Below are positions 7,640 to 15,593 of a DNA stretch of 26,697 nt, in pieces. The stretch comes from Candidatus Scybalocola fimicaballi (GTDB lineage: Bacteria; Bacteroidota; Bacteroidia; Bacteroidales; Paludibacteraceae), in contig DCIP01000034.1 of assembly GCA_002317115.1 (NCBI GenBank), positions 20,648 through 47,344 on the forward strand, in the 5' to 3' direction. The stretch's first letter is position 1. Every line of letters starts with the position of its first letter. The notes under the pieces are model-generated. The model did not search any database and was not told the origin of the DNA. It saw nothing but the letters and a program-made list of their open reading frames with translations. The position numbers and the translations under genes are program-made.

Positions 7640-7737
7640 TTGTCCCAAAGAGGATTGTTAAGGGCGGAACGCCCTAACCCCTCCCTTCCAACGCGAGCCC
7701 GGAGGGCGAGCGTCAATAAGCAAACGACTTTGGACAA
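7640..7737. repeat. 98-bp double-hairpin element with imperfect terminal inverted repeats
   Basis: Ends TTGTCCCAAAG (7640-7650) and CTTTGGACAA (7728-7737) are inverted copies with one base missing. Inside are two GC-rich hairpins. One is AGGGCG-GAA-CGCCCT (7661-7675). The other is ACGC-GA-GCCC-GGA-GGGC-GA-GCGT (7691-7713), which has a symmetric GA/GA internal loop. The high GC against AT-rich flanks and the paired hairpins suggest a REPIN- or MITE-like mobile repeat. No clear target duplication is seen. An open frame across it is probably not a gene. Confidence 0.5.
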
Positions 7738-7763
7738 CACGTATATAATTGCCATAAAAAAAT

Positions 7764-8867
7764 ATGAGTTTGAAGAATATAAAACCATACTTCATTTGTC
7801 AAATACTAATCATATTTGTCACAATCAATATATTAGCTCAAAATTCATCTCCGCGCTGGTATATTGCGGATGATAAAGTTGTTTATAAACATTATTGGTA
7901 TGAAAGCTGGAATTATGAGACAATAAGTGATAATGACTATTATAAAGACACAATCAACGATATTGTTTATTTAGTAACTTACTACAATGATATATTCTAT
8001 AAAAAAATAGGAGATTCTTGGATTTTTTTTGATTCAATTCCTAATTACATAGAGCACAAATGGCAAAAGAACAATTGTTTATATGTTTCAGATAAAAATT
8101 TTAATAAGTATAAAATCAATTTAGATACAAAAGAACTAGAACCATATAAACAACAATTAGACAACATTGACAAATTACAAGTTAAAAAAATAGAATTAGC
8201 ACATTGTACTATAGGATGTGTAAGTGGCCATCGTACAGAAAATAGGATTGTATATAAAAGAGGAGGGAAAAAATTTACAATCGAGAAAATCATAAATTCA
8301 GATAATGACTCTACGATGTTGAAAAGATTTCCAGGAGCAATGGACGTATTGAGTATAGACTCTCTATTTTCGACTATTGTAAAAAGTATGAAATCGGGAA
8401 AAATTGACACTATACAGTTTAATCTTAATATTGACGATAAAGAGAATTATAAAAAATCAATTCGCAATGAGCTTCGTTACTTTTATAAAGAAAATCAGGA
8501 ATATTATAATAACTTTACAACAACAATTGAGAACATTGACAAAGGTACAATTTCGGAAATACTTTCTTATGACGACAACCCATACAACTCAGATATGACA
8601 GGATCGTCAAAAACCTACGTCTCATTCCAATTATCAAATGGAGAAACATTAATTATTCAAAACGTAAAATTCAGAATGGGTTACTATGGTACACCATGGA
8701 TAGCAATATATAAAAATGAACATTTTTGTATTAAATCAATAAAAACAGGAATGTTATTAGATTCAGCTACAAATGGTGTTTTTCTGCCCCAAAACTGTAA
8801 AAGAAAAGATTTAGCATTAATTAAAATTGCAAAACAATTTGAAAACAAAATACAACTAATAAAATGA
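7764..8867 (+). CDS. Secreted orphan protein of unknown function
   Basis: A 367-residue protein I cannot assign. Residues 1 to about 25 form a signal peptide (ICQILIIFVTINILAQ) with likely cleavage after the Ala-Gln region. No lipobox or later membrane segment is seen. The body is rich in Tyr, Asn, Lys and Ile, with aromatic N-terminal strands (RWYIADDKVVYKHYWYES) and a Lys-rich end. Pro is scarce. The gene is visibly more AT-rich than its neighbours, follows a GC-rich repeat element, and overlaps the rhomboid gene by 4 bases (ATGA), so the two are probably co-translated. Low GC and no recognised family are compatible with recent acquisition or fast divergence. It has no T9SS sorting domain. 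Confidence 0.7.
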   Translation: MSLKNIKPYFICQILIIFVTINILAQNSSPRWYIADDKVVYKHYWYESWNYETISDNDYYKDTINDIVYLVTYYNDIFYKKIGDSWIFFDSIPNYIEHKWQKNNCLYVSDKNFNKYKINLDTKELEPYKQQLDNIDKLQVKKIELAHCTIGCVSGHRTENRIVYKRGGKKFTIEKIINSDNDSTMLKRFPGAMDVLSIDSLFSTIVKSMKSGKIDTIQFNLNIDDKENYKKSIRNELRYFYKENQEYYNNFTTTIENIDKGTISEILSYDDNPYNSDMTGSSKTYVSFQLSNGETLIIQNVKFRMGYYGTPWIAIYKNEHFCIKSIKTGMLLDSATNGVFLPQNCKRKDLALIKIAKQFENKIQLIK

Positions 8868-9460
8868 TCACATACATCATCATCGGCATCACATGCCTAA
8901 TTTCATATCAGGCATTCAACAATCAAGAATTGTTCGACAAGTTGTCATTCAAACCATATAGAGTCATTAATAATAAAGAATACTACAGATTAGTGACAAA
9001 CGGATTTGTCCATGCCGATTGGAATCATCTATTTTTCAATATGTTGACACTATATTTCTTCGGACCATATATGGAGCAGTTGTTTGCTGAAATCTATGGA
9101 ATCTACATGTATATAATCTTCTATTTGACGTCGATAATCGCGTCGTCACTCATATCTTTATATATGCACAAAGACGATCCAAGATACACAGCTATTGGAG
9201 CGTCGGGAGCAATCAACGCAGTGATCTTTTCATACATATTAATAAATCCTTTGTCGACAATATACTTCTTCTTTGCAATTCCGATCAAAGCATTCATCTT
9301 TGCAATTCTATTCCTCGCCTACTCTACATATATGGCTAAGAAAAACATGGATAATATTGGTCATGAGGCTCATATTTCTGGAGCCATTTACGGAGTCATA
9401 TTTATGATTTTGACTATTCCTAATGTATTGTCGTATTTCATTTCGCAATTTGTTAAATAA
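8864..9460 (+). CDS. Rhomboid-family intramembrane serine protease
   Basis: A 198-residue membrane protein with about six transmembrane segments, the minimal rhomboid core. The first conserved loop is HADWNHLFFNMLTLYFFG, where the HxxxN pattern in TM2 supplies oxyanion residues. The catalytic Ser is S114 in IGASGA. The partner His is probably H170 in GHEAHISGA. The enzyme should cut transmembrane segments of other membrane proteins; substrates are unknown. The N-terminus is short and starts directly in a membrane segment. The start is set by the ATGA overlap with the upstream orphan gene. A weak hairpin (9465-9492) follows. Confidence 0.9.
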   Translation: MITYIIIGITCLISYQAFNNQELFDKLSFKPYRVINNKEYYRLVTNGFVHADWNHLFFNMLTLYFFGPYMEQLFAEIYGIYMYIIFYLTSIIASSLISLYMHKDDPRYTAIGASGAINAVIFSYILINPLSTIYFFFAIPIKAFIFAILFLAYSTYMAKKNMDNIGHEAHISGAIYGVIFMILTIPNVLSYFISQFVK

Positions 9461-9464
9461 ATCT

Positions 9465-9492
9465 AAATCGCCTTACGATTTCACACTTTTTT
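9465..9492 (+). terminator. Weak terminator after the rhomboid gene
   Basis: AAATCG (9465-9470) and CGATTT (9476-9481) form a 6-bp stem around CCTTA. A T-run begins 5 bases later (9487-9492). The stem is short and AT-rich, so termination would be partial. Confidence 0.35.
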
Positions 9493-9516
9493 ATATAGAA
9501 TTCATAGAGATTAATA

Positions 9517-9524
9517 TATATTTG
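9517..9524 (+). promoter_or_regulatory. Candidate -7 box TATATTTG of the nfeD-flotillin operon
   Basis: It fully matches TAnnTTTG and lies about 50 bases before the NfeD start. The -33 box is not clear. Confidence 0.45.
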
Positions 9525-9558
9525 TAGAAAGGAAAATAATTAATAACAATCTAATATT

Positions 9559-9564
9559 AGGAGG
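9559..9564 (+). promoter_or_regulatory. Strong Shine-Dalgarno AGGAGG before the NfeD gene
   Basis: A consensus ribosome-binding site 8 bases before ATG 9573. Most genes here have none, as usual for Bacteroidota. It fixes the start and suggests high expression. Confidence 0.6.
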
Positions 9565-9572
9565 GCACGATT

Positions 9573-10175
9573 ATGGTGGATATGTTTTTAGATTGGTTCA
9601 ACAATTTGGAACCAGGAATTAAGGTTTATTGGGGCATTGCAATAGTGACTTCCACAATATTTATTGTTCAGACAGCCATCTCATTGATTGGTCTTGGAGA
9701 TTTCGATATGGATGTTGATTTCGACGGTGGAGACGCGTTAGACGGAAGTGGGTTTTCTGACATGTTGTCCGTCAAAAATGCCATCAACTTTTTGTTAGGA
9801 TTTGGCTGGGCTGGAGTTTGTTTATACGACACTATTTCAAGTTCAATACTTCTAGGAATCGTAGCTGTTTTATTCGGATTATCATTTGTAGTAGCATTCA
9901 TCTATCTATTGAAGAAAGTGATGAAACTTGAGTCTAACGGAGCATTTGATATCAACGAAGCAGAAGGCAAGACATGTAGCGTCTACTTAAGAATTCCTGC
10001 AAACAGAAGTGGCACTGGAAAAGTGCAAATCAGTTTCGACGGTTCTGTTCAGGAGCTTGACGCTGTCACTGATGGTGATATGATCCCTACAGGAACAAAA
10101 GTAGTGGTGATGGAGATTTTGAACAACAATATTCTTCTTGTCGCATCATTGGCAAACAAAACGACAGAAGAATAA
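9573..10175 (+). CDS. NfeD-like membrane protein, flotillin partner
   Basis: A 200-residue short NfeD (NfeD1b/YuaF type) without the ClpP-like protease domain of long NfeD. It has an N-terminal membrane segment (about 17-40), then an acidic loop (GDFDMDVDFDGGDALDGSG, about 42-62). Two further membrane segments follow (about 68-112), then a soluble C-terminal domain (about 120-195) expected to be an OB fold, with EGKTCSVYLRIPANRSGTGKV and GTKVVVMEI. In Bacillus, the equivalent protein and FloT form detergent-resistant membrane domains, and the two genes are usually adjacent. Here the flotillin gene follows after 39 bases in the same orientation. A strong Shine-Dalgarno and a -7 box precede this gene. 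Confidence 0.85.
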   Translation: MVDMFLDWFNNLEPGIKVYWGIAIVTSTIFIVQTAISLIGLGDFDMDVDFDGGDALDGSGFSDMLSVKNAINFLLGFGWAGVCLYDTISSSILLGIVAVLFGLSFVVAFIYLLKKVMKLESNGAFDINEAEGKTCSVYLRIPANRSGTGKVQISFDGSVQELDAVTDGDMIPTGTKVVVMEILNNNILLVASLANKTTEE

Positions 10176-10214
10176 CAATATTTGAAAAACAACAATAAAT
10201 AATTAATAAATTTT

Positions 10215-11756
10215 ATGGAATTAATTTTCATTTTCATTGCAGTGGCAATCGGTTTGGTAGCTGCGCTTATCAATCGCTACCGTCGTTGTCCATCCGACAA
10301 GATTTTGGTAATCTATGGAGGTAGCGGAAGTAAGAAATCAGCCAAGTGTGTGCATGGTGGTGGTGCATTTGTATGGCCTATCATCGAAGACTACGCTTAT
10401 CTATCATTGACTCCAATCGGTATTGATGCCAACTTGACAAACGCACTATCACGTCAGAACATCCGTGTGGACGTGCCTTGTCGATTCACAGTAGGTATCA
10501 GCACAGAGCCTGAGACAATGCTTGCAGCCGCTGAGCGTTTGCTTGGTTTGAGCGCTACACAGATCCAGGAGTTGGCAAGAGATATTCTTTTCGGTCAGTT
10601 GCGTCTTGTAATCGCAACAATGAGTATCGAGGAGTTGAACTCAGACCGTGACAAGTTCCTTGAGAACATCACAGCCAATGTCGAGGTTGAGTTGAAAAAG
10701 ATCGGTTTGAAGCTTATCAACGTAAACGTAACCGATATCAAGGATGAGTCTGGATATATCGAGGCTCTAGGACAGGAGGCAGCTGCAAAGGCTATCAACG
10801 AGGCTAAGGTTCGTGTGGCTGAGCAGGAGAAGCTTGGACAGACTGGTAAGGCTAAGGCAAACAACGAGGCTAAGGTATCAGTTGCAGAGCAGGATAAGAT
10901 CGGTCTTATCGGAGAGGCTGAGGCACAGAAAGAGACTCGTATCCGCACATCAGAGGCAAACGCCAAGGCGGTAGCCGGTGAGAACCAGGCACAGGTTGAG
11001 ATTGCAAACTCAAATGCAGACCGTCGTTCAGCTGAGGCAGAGGCACAGCGTAAGGCAGTTGCAGCTGAGAAGATCGCACAGGCTAAGGCCCTTGAGGAGG
11101 CTTACGCAGCTGAGCAGAAAGCCGAGCTTGCTCGTGCTGAGCGTGAGCGTAGTACACAGGCAGCTAACGTCCTAGTGTCTCAGGATATTGAGAAGAAGCG
11201 TATCGTGATTTCAGCAGAGGCTGAGGCAGAGCAGAAACGTGTGACAGCCAAAGGACAGGCTGACGCTGTTGCTATCAACGCCAAGGGAGAGGCTGACGCC
11301 ATCGCTATCAAGGCACAGGGAGAGGCTGAGGCAATCAAGGTTAAGGCTCAGGGAGAGGCTGCTGCCATCTACGCTAAGATGGAAGCACAGGCCAAGGGTC
11401 TTTACGAGCAGTTGTCAAAGCAGGCTCAGGGTTACGATCAGATGATCCAGGCTGCTGGTGGCGACGCTACAAAGGCTTACACACTATTGCTACTTGAGAA
11501 GCTTCCTGAGTTGGTTAAGACACAGGTTGAGGCAGTCAAAGGAATCAATATCGATAAGGTTACTGTTTGGGATAACGGTGGAGGAAATGGCGATGGCAAG
11601 ACAAGCACAGCCAATTTTCTATCAGGTTTGATGAAGAGCGTTCCCCCATTGCAGGATTTGTTCGACCAGGCAGGAATGAGCCTTCCTGAGTATTTGGCTA
11701 AGAAAAAAGATGAGCCAAAAGACGTAGAGGCTGTTGAGGTCAAGGAAGAGAAGTAA
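10215..11756 (+). CDS. Flotillin-family SPFH protein
   Basis: A 513-residue flotillin. Residues 1-20 form an N-terminal membrane hairpin or insertion segment (LIFIFIAVAIGLVAALI). An SPFH/band 7 domain covers about 25-190 (VVRP-type region with FTVGISTEPETMLAAAERLLG). The rest is a long Ala/Glu/Lys helical domain. It holds two 22-residue repeats (starting at residues 196 and 218: EAKVRVAEQEKLG and EAKVSVAEQDKIG). Four 11-residue repeats of G-[QE]-A-[DE]-A type follow at 347-390. A soluble tail (about 430-513) ends acidic. Flotillins oligomerise into membrane microdomain scaffolds that organise signalling and secretion. The paired NfeD upstream supports the FloT type. Codon use is strongly biased (GAG, CTT, CGT), which suggests high expression. 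A perfect 10-bp terminator follows. Confidence 0.93.
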   Translation: MELIFIFIAVAIGLVAALINRYRRCPSDKILVIYGGSGSKKSAKCVHGGGAFVWPIIEDYAYLSLTPIGIDANLTNALSRQNIRVDVPCRFTVGISTEPETMLAAAERLLGLSATQIQELARDILFGQLRLVIATMSIEELNSDRDKFLENITANVEVELKKIGLKLINVNVTDIKDESGYIEALGQEAAAKAINEAKVRVAEQEKLGQTGKAKANNEAKVSVAEQDKIGLIGEAEAQKETRIRTSEANAKAVAGENQAQVEIANSNADRRSAEAEAQRKAVAAEKIAQAKALEEAYAAEQKAELARAERERSTQAANVLVSQDIEKKRIVISAEAEAEQKRVTAKGQADAVAINAKGEADAIAIKAQGEAEAIKVKAQGEAAAIYAKMEAQAKGLYEQLSKQAQGYDQMIQAAGGDATKAYTLLLLEKLPELVKTQVEAVKGINIDKVTVWDNGGGNGDGKTSTANFLSGLMKSVPPLQDLFDQAGMSLPEYLAKKKDEPKDVEAVEVKEEK

Positions 11757-11785
11757 TTTAGACAAATTATCACTCTGATTATATG

Positions 11786-11816
11786 GGAGACGGTGAACAA
11801 CACCGTCTCCTTTTTT
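11786..11816 (+). terminator. Intrinsic terminator of the nfeD-flotillin operon
   Basis: GGAGACGGTG (11786-11795) and CACCGTCTCC (11801-11810) form a perfect 10-bp stem around AACAA, followed by six T. Confidence 0.95.
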
Positions 11817-11817
11817 G

Positions 11818-11848
11818 TTTGTAATTAAATTTATTTTTACTATTTTTA
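11818..11848 (+). promoter_or_regulatory. Promoter of the universal stress protein gene
   Basis: TTTG (11818-11821), 19 bases, then TATTTTTA (11841-11848), one base short of the TAnnTTTG consensus. The start codon is 28 bases after the box. It begins within the T-run of the preceding terminator. Confidence 0.55.
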
Positions 11849-11875
11849 CATCAAATTTGAAATTCATATTTTACC

Positions 11876-13003
11876 ATGGATAATTTTGTGACATTGGCTA
11901 TACATTCTGAGTTGAAGGCAGAGATGTTGGTTCACATTCTGAAAGCGAATGGAATCGATGCTTTCACAGAGGAGGTAAATCAGCTTTTTCCTTCACTTAC
12001 AGCAAGTTTTAGAGTGAAGATTTCTGAGTCTGATTTATCCAAAGCATTATCCATAGTCGAAAGTATGGATTTGAATGAAGCAAAACGAGTTGCTAACGCG
12101 GAAGCAAACAACCGTAAGGTAATTCTTCTTCCTTTCGACTACACTCCTACTTCAGAAAAAGCATTTCCATTGGCATTTTCATGGGCCAAAGCTATTGGTG
12201 CAGAAGTGGAGATGCTCAACGTGTACATCACTGAGGAGACAGAAGGACGCACTATTCTCAACCGTATGTTCGACTACGACAAAGAGGCTCTACGTGAACG
12301 TGTCGAGCGAGCACATTCAGAAGCAAAACAACGTGCTGAGGATTTTCAAAACACTATACAACAACGAATTGACTCCGGTGAGCTTGCAGATGTCAAATTC
12401 AAATGTATAGCTTTGGAAGGTGTTCCTGAGGAGCAAATCATCAAATATTCTGACGTTCTTCGCCCTGAATTAATCATCATGGCGACACGTGAAAAGAGAA
12501 AGAAAGAGGCTGACTTGATCGGAAGTGTCAGTGCAGAAGTGGCTGAAGGTGCTCCAATACCAGTGTTTGTAGTGCCAGAAAACATCGAATTCAACAGCGT
12601 CGACATGGTAAAGGATATCATGTTCATCACAAATTTCGACGACCGTGACCTGGTAGCTTTCTCTAAGATGATGTCACGTCTTTCATTTAAGGAGATCAAT
12701 ATCAACCTTGTCCACTTCCGTGAATCTGGCACCAAAGAGACTTGGAATGAAATCAAACTTAATGGCATTAAGAGTTATTTTGCAGAACACTACCCTACTG
12801 CTAAAGCTGACACAGCCATTTTGGATGGTGCCAATCCGCTTAAAAGCATCCGTGACTACATGAAAGAGAAAAATACCTCTATCTTATCTATGACAACTCA
12901 TAGAGGCAAACTTATCTCACGTATTTTCAACACAGGCGAGACTGGTGTCACAAGACGAATTGTATTTGAAGGTAATTGCCCTACACTAATATTCCACGCG
13001 TAG
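11876..13003 (+). CDS. DUF2007-like plus tandem universal stress protein
   Basis: A 375-residue cytoplasmic protein of three parts. Residues 1-65 resemble a DUF2007 signal-transducing domain (AIHSELKAEMLVHILKANGID...VKISESDLSKALSI). Residues about 78-225 are a first USP domain, beginning VILLPFDYTPTSEKAFPLAFSWA and ending LIGSVSAEVAEGAPIPVFVVP, which partly matches the GxxG-x9-G[ST] nucleotide-loop region. Residues about 236-375 are a more diverged second USP domain (DIMFITNFDDRDLVAFSKM, ending CPTLIFHA). USP proteins bind ATP or AMP in some members and aid survival under stress. The fusion of a DUF2007-like part to two USP domains is unusual enough to note. The promoter is directly upstream. 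The next gene starts 32 bases later, in a second unit or by readthrough. Confidence 0.82.
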   Translation: MDNFVTLAIHSELKAEMLVHILKANGIDAFTEEVNQLFPSLTASFRVKISESDLSKALSIVESMDLNEAKRVANAEANNRKVILLPFDYTPTSEKAFPLAFSWAKAIGAEVEMLNVYITEETEGRTILNRMFDYDKEALRERVERAHSEAKQRAEDFQNTIQQRIDSGELADVKFKCIALEGVPEEQIIKYSDVLRPELIIMATREKRKKEADLIGSVSAEVAEGAPIPVFVVPENIEFNSVDMVKDIMFITNFDDRDLVAFSKMMSRLSFKEININLVHFRESGTKETWNEIKLNGIKSYFAEHYPTAKADTAILDGANPLKSIRDYMKEKNTSILSMTTHRGKLISRIFNTGETGVTRRIVFEGNCPTLIFHA

Positions 13004-13035
13004 TTGGAGAAAATCAAGATTACTACGTACTTAAA

Positions 13036-14079
13036 ATGACTAAAAACAAAATGAAATTCAAGATATTAGCAGGTGGTGCGACGTTGGCCACAACACTACT
13101 ATGTTCTCAATGTATGATTGCCGACAACAACGACAACAGTGTCTCATCAGGTACAGCTTGTGCTGTTGATCCATCTCAGATCTATATTGCACCGTCGATC
13201 CCACAAAACATTGAATTCTGCGGAGAGAAATTAGAGTTGAAAAACTACTATATGCGCGAGCGTTTCGACCGTGAGCTATTGAGTTTCAGCTATTTCCATT
13301 CAAGTATTTTCTTGATGATCAAGCGTGCAAACCGCTACTTCCCTATTCTTGAGAAGATCTTAAAAGAAGAAGGTATTCCTGACGACTTCAAATATTTGGC
13401 AGTTATAGAAAGTTGTTTGGACCAACGTGCTTTGTCGCCAACAAAAGCTGCTGGAATCTGGCAGATTATGGAGCAAACAGGTAAAGAAGCTGGACTAATG
13501 GTTCTTCCCGACGTGGACGAGCGCTACAATCTTGAGAAAGCCACTCGTGCAGCTTGCCGCCACTTGAAGCAGTCATACGACGCAACTGGAAGCTGGACAC
13601 TTGCCGCAGCTTCTTACAACACAGGTAGAGCAAGAGTTGTCCGCCAAATGGAGGCGCAGCAAACAAAGAATTTCTTCGATATGCAGTTTAGCGAGGAGAC
13701 AAACAGATATGTCTACCGTATTTTGTTGGCTAAATATGTGTTGGAAGATCCTTCACGCGTCGGCTTCTATTTGACTCAGAATGAGTTGTATTTCCCAGTT
13801 GAGACATTCACAGTGCAGGTCGACACTGCAATTCCAAACTTGACTGAGTTTGCAAAATCATACGGAATCACGCTACAGATTTTGAAGGACAGCAACGCGT
13901 GGATGAGAGACAACAGTTTGAAGAAACATCCAGGTAAAACATTCACAATCAACATTCCAAAGAAAGAATGTTTGAATCTTCCACCGTCGCAACAGCCTGT
14001 ACACAATCAGAAATGGATTCAGTGCGTACCTGCTCATTTGCAGAACGTGGGGCAAAGATTCCCGGAGTATAATAAATAG
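13036..14079 (+). CDS. Lytic transglycosylase (SLT/MltD-like)
   Basis: A 347-residue periplasmic murein hydrolase. I chose ATG 13036; a second ATG at 13051 gives the same signal peptide (MKFKILAGGATLATTLLCSQ). A farther upstream ATG overlaps the previous gene and adds a non-signal leader. The SLT domain spans about 100-235. The catalytic Glu is E125 in LAVIES, followed by SPTKAAGIWQIM, ERYNLEKATRAACRHL and AAASYNTGRARV, the conserved order of family 1 transglycosylases. The C-terminal 85 residues (PNLTEFAKSYGITLQILKDSN) resemble a degenerate LysM-like binding module. It should cleave the MurNAc-GlcNAc bond to form 1,6-anhydromuropeptides. No classical lipobox is seen (LLCSQC has Gln before Cys), so lipidation is doubtful. 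Confidence 0.88.
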   Translation: MTKNKMKFKILAGGATLATTLLCSQCMIADNNDNSVSSGTACAVDPSQIYIAPSIPQNIEFCGEKLELKNYYMRERFDRELLSFSYFHSSIFLMIKRANRYFPILEKILKEEGIPDDFKYLAVIESCLDQRALSPTKAAGIWQIMEQTGKEAGLMVLPDVDERYNLEKATRAACRHLKQSYDATGSWTLAAASYNTGRARVVRQMEAQQTKNFFDMQFSEETNRYVYRILLAKYVLEDPSRVGFYLTQNELYFPVETFTVQVDTAIPNLTEFAKSYGITLQILKDSNAWMRDNSLKKHPGKTFTINIPKKECLNLPPSQQPVHNQKWIQCVPAHLQNVGQRFPEYNK

Positions 14080-14085
14080 CTTAAA

Positions 14086-14127
14086 GCTTAGAGATTAAAG
14101 ATTAGAGCTTAGAGATTAAAGATTAAA
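14086..14127 (+). repeat. Tandem 21-bp direct repeat
   Basis: Two units starting GCTTAGAGATTAAAGATTA (14086-14106 and 14107-14127) differ by one base near the end. They lie between the transglycosylase and its terminator. A related TAGAG-rich sequence is at 2533-2555. Confidence 0.75.
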
Positions 14128-14150
14128 GCCCGGCAAGATTGTCGGGCTTT
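14126..14150 (+). terminator. Intrinsic terminator after the transglycosylase
   Basis: AAGCCCG (14126-14132) pairs with CGGGCTT (14143-14149), extended by GCAA/TTGT with one G-T. A T-rich tract follows. It lies between convergent genes and may also slow the minus-strand gene. Confidence 0.85.
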
Positions 14151-14171
14151 TACTTTTATAGAAGGGAAAAG

Positions 14172-15515
14172 TTACTTTTGTTTTATGAAAGTGCTTCTAA
14201 ATCCTCCCACTCTATGTGAAACTGTATCCTTCTGTGAATTAAACGTCACATCTACATCATTAGCATAATCAATAAAATAACTGTCTGATTTAGGATCAAG
14301 TTTGGCAGAAAATCCGTTTTTATAAGTAGCAACGAGATGTTTTCCGTCATTTGTGAAAGTCAGAACTCTGTCATCACATTTATATACACCTAAATAATCA
14401 TTAATTTGAGTGCTATCCAAAGCCATATACGACAAATTAGGAATTGGGAACTCTTGACCTTTCATTGCTTGATCTATAGACCAAAAAACAGAAAGTCCAT
14501 TCACCCCCATCCCATTCTGCAACATAGTGATAACAACACCGTCGTCATAATTCATAAATGAAAAATAACAATCTATAAATCCTGAATGTGAAATTGTGAA
14601 TTTACCATCCTCAGATTTGATTCCAGCCACACCGCATCCATAACCCTCAACATAATCTGTCATTTGATTGAAGACATAATCACCAAAGAATTTATTCTTT
14701 AATGCATAAGTATACTTTTGTAAATCTTGCGTTGTCGACACAACACTTCCTGTACCAAGACATGCAAAAGGATTTGTCTCTTTCGAAACAACCCAACCTT
14801 CATCATATTTGTATGATTTAGTTGCGATAGTATCGCTACTAAAACAATAAGTATGTTTAAGACCAAGAGGCTCAACAATCTGTTCTTTTATAAGTTGACT
14901 ATAACTTTTAGAATTTAAATCTTCAACGATAAAAGCCAACAACATAAATCCAGTATTGGAATAACTAAACTTTTCTCCAGGCTCAAAATTTGATTTAAGG
15001 GTTGAGATTTTTTTTAACATGGACTCACGTGTCTGCGGTTCACGAGTATATTCCAATTCTTTTTGATCAACCTCATTAAAATAATCCTGAATACCGCTAC
15101 GATGATGAAGCAGATGATAGATGGTAATCTTGTCAGCGTTAGGAATATTTAGGTCTGGGAAAAACTTGATAAGTTTGTCATCCATAGAAAGTTTACCACT
15201 CTCTATCGCTTTCAATGTCAAAATTGCAGTGAACGACTTTGAAATAGAACCAATCTTAAATTGGGTAGTGTCGGTAATTGGAGTCTTTTTCTCGACGTCG
15301 GAATATCCTATATTCTTCGTGAAAATCAAAGAATCTCCCTTGGTAATCATAATTGATCCCATAAAACGTGGTGATATAGAATCAAAATAGATTTCAATGT
15401 CCTGCATATTTCGACCTATGCTCGACTTTTCCTCAACCTGCTTACTTGATGTGCATGATGCTCCACATAATATGGCAGTCATCAACGGAATAAACAATCT
15501 GTGTTTCATTGGCAT
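14172..15515 (-). CDS. Serine hydrolase lipoprotein (beta-lactamase/class C-like fold)
   Basis: A 447-residue lipoprotein. The signal peptide ends in the lipobox CGASC with lipidated C21. The nucleophile motif is S90-I-S-K93 (GSISKSF) and the YxN motif is Y185-S-N187 (FSYSNTGFML). A later HSG (TISHSGFIDCYFSF) fits the KTG-equivalent of this family. After the catalytic domain (about 35-350) comes a C-terminal beta domain (about 365-445). Members act as esterases, D-aminopeptidases or D-Ala carboxypeptidases, and the substrate cannot be told. True class C beta-lactamase is unlikely given the lipoprotein form and HSG motif. An alternative start 6 bases inside (MKHRLF) is possible. Its promoter region is divergent from the YhcH-family gene. 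Confidence 0.9.
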   Translation of the reverse strand: MPMKHRLFIPLMTAILCGASCTSSKQVEEKSSIGRNMQDIEIYFDSISPRFMGSIMITKGDSLIFTKNIGYSDVEKKTPITDTTQFKIGSISKSFTAILTLKAIESGKLSMDDKLIKFFPDLNIPNADKITIYHLLHHRSGIQDYFNEVDQKELEYTREPQTRESMLKKISTLKSNFEPGEKFSYSNTGFMLLAFIVEDLNSKSYSQLIKEQIVEPLGLKHTYCFSSDTIATKSYKYDEGWVVSKETNPFACLGTGSVVSTTQDLQKYTYALKNKFFGDYVFNQMTDYVEGYGCGVAGIKSEDGKFTISHSGFIDCYFSFMNYDDGVVITMLQNGMGVNGLSVFWSIDQAMKGQEFPIPNLSYMALDSTQINDYLGVYKCDDRVLTFTNDGKHLVATYKNGFSAKLDPKSDSYFIDYANDVDVTFNSQKDTVSHRVGGFRSTFIKQK

Positions 15516-15562
15516 TAATTAATTATCATTTTCCAATTCATCAATAACATTATCATCCTTTG

Positions 15563-15593
15563 CAAACATACTCAATAATTTTCGTTATTCAAT
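15563..15593 (-). promoter_or_regulatory. Promoter of the serine hydrolase gene
   Basis: On the minus strand the -7 box reads TATGTTTG (15563-15570), a full match to TAnnTTTG. ATTG (15590-15593) sits 19 bases upstream, one base off TTTG. Confidence 0.5.

Noticed and set aside
7583..7873. An open frame of 96 codons across the double-hairpin element.
   Set aside because: It runs through a GC-rich repeat, overlaps the real start of the orphan secreted protein and has no signal, motif or conserved look.
11477..11803. Minus-strand frame opposite the flotillin end.
   Set aside because: It is a mirror of flotillin codon structure and runs into the terminator hairpin.
12976..13035. Upstream ATG for the lytic transglycosylase.
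   Set aside because: It overlaps the preceding gene and puts 20 hydrophilic residues before the signal peptide.
14172..15515. Assignment as a true class C beta-lactamase.
   Set aside because: The SxxK and YxN motifs are shared by many esterases and peptidases. The protein is a lipoprotein with an extra C-terminal domain, and no resistance context is seen.
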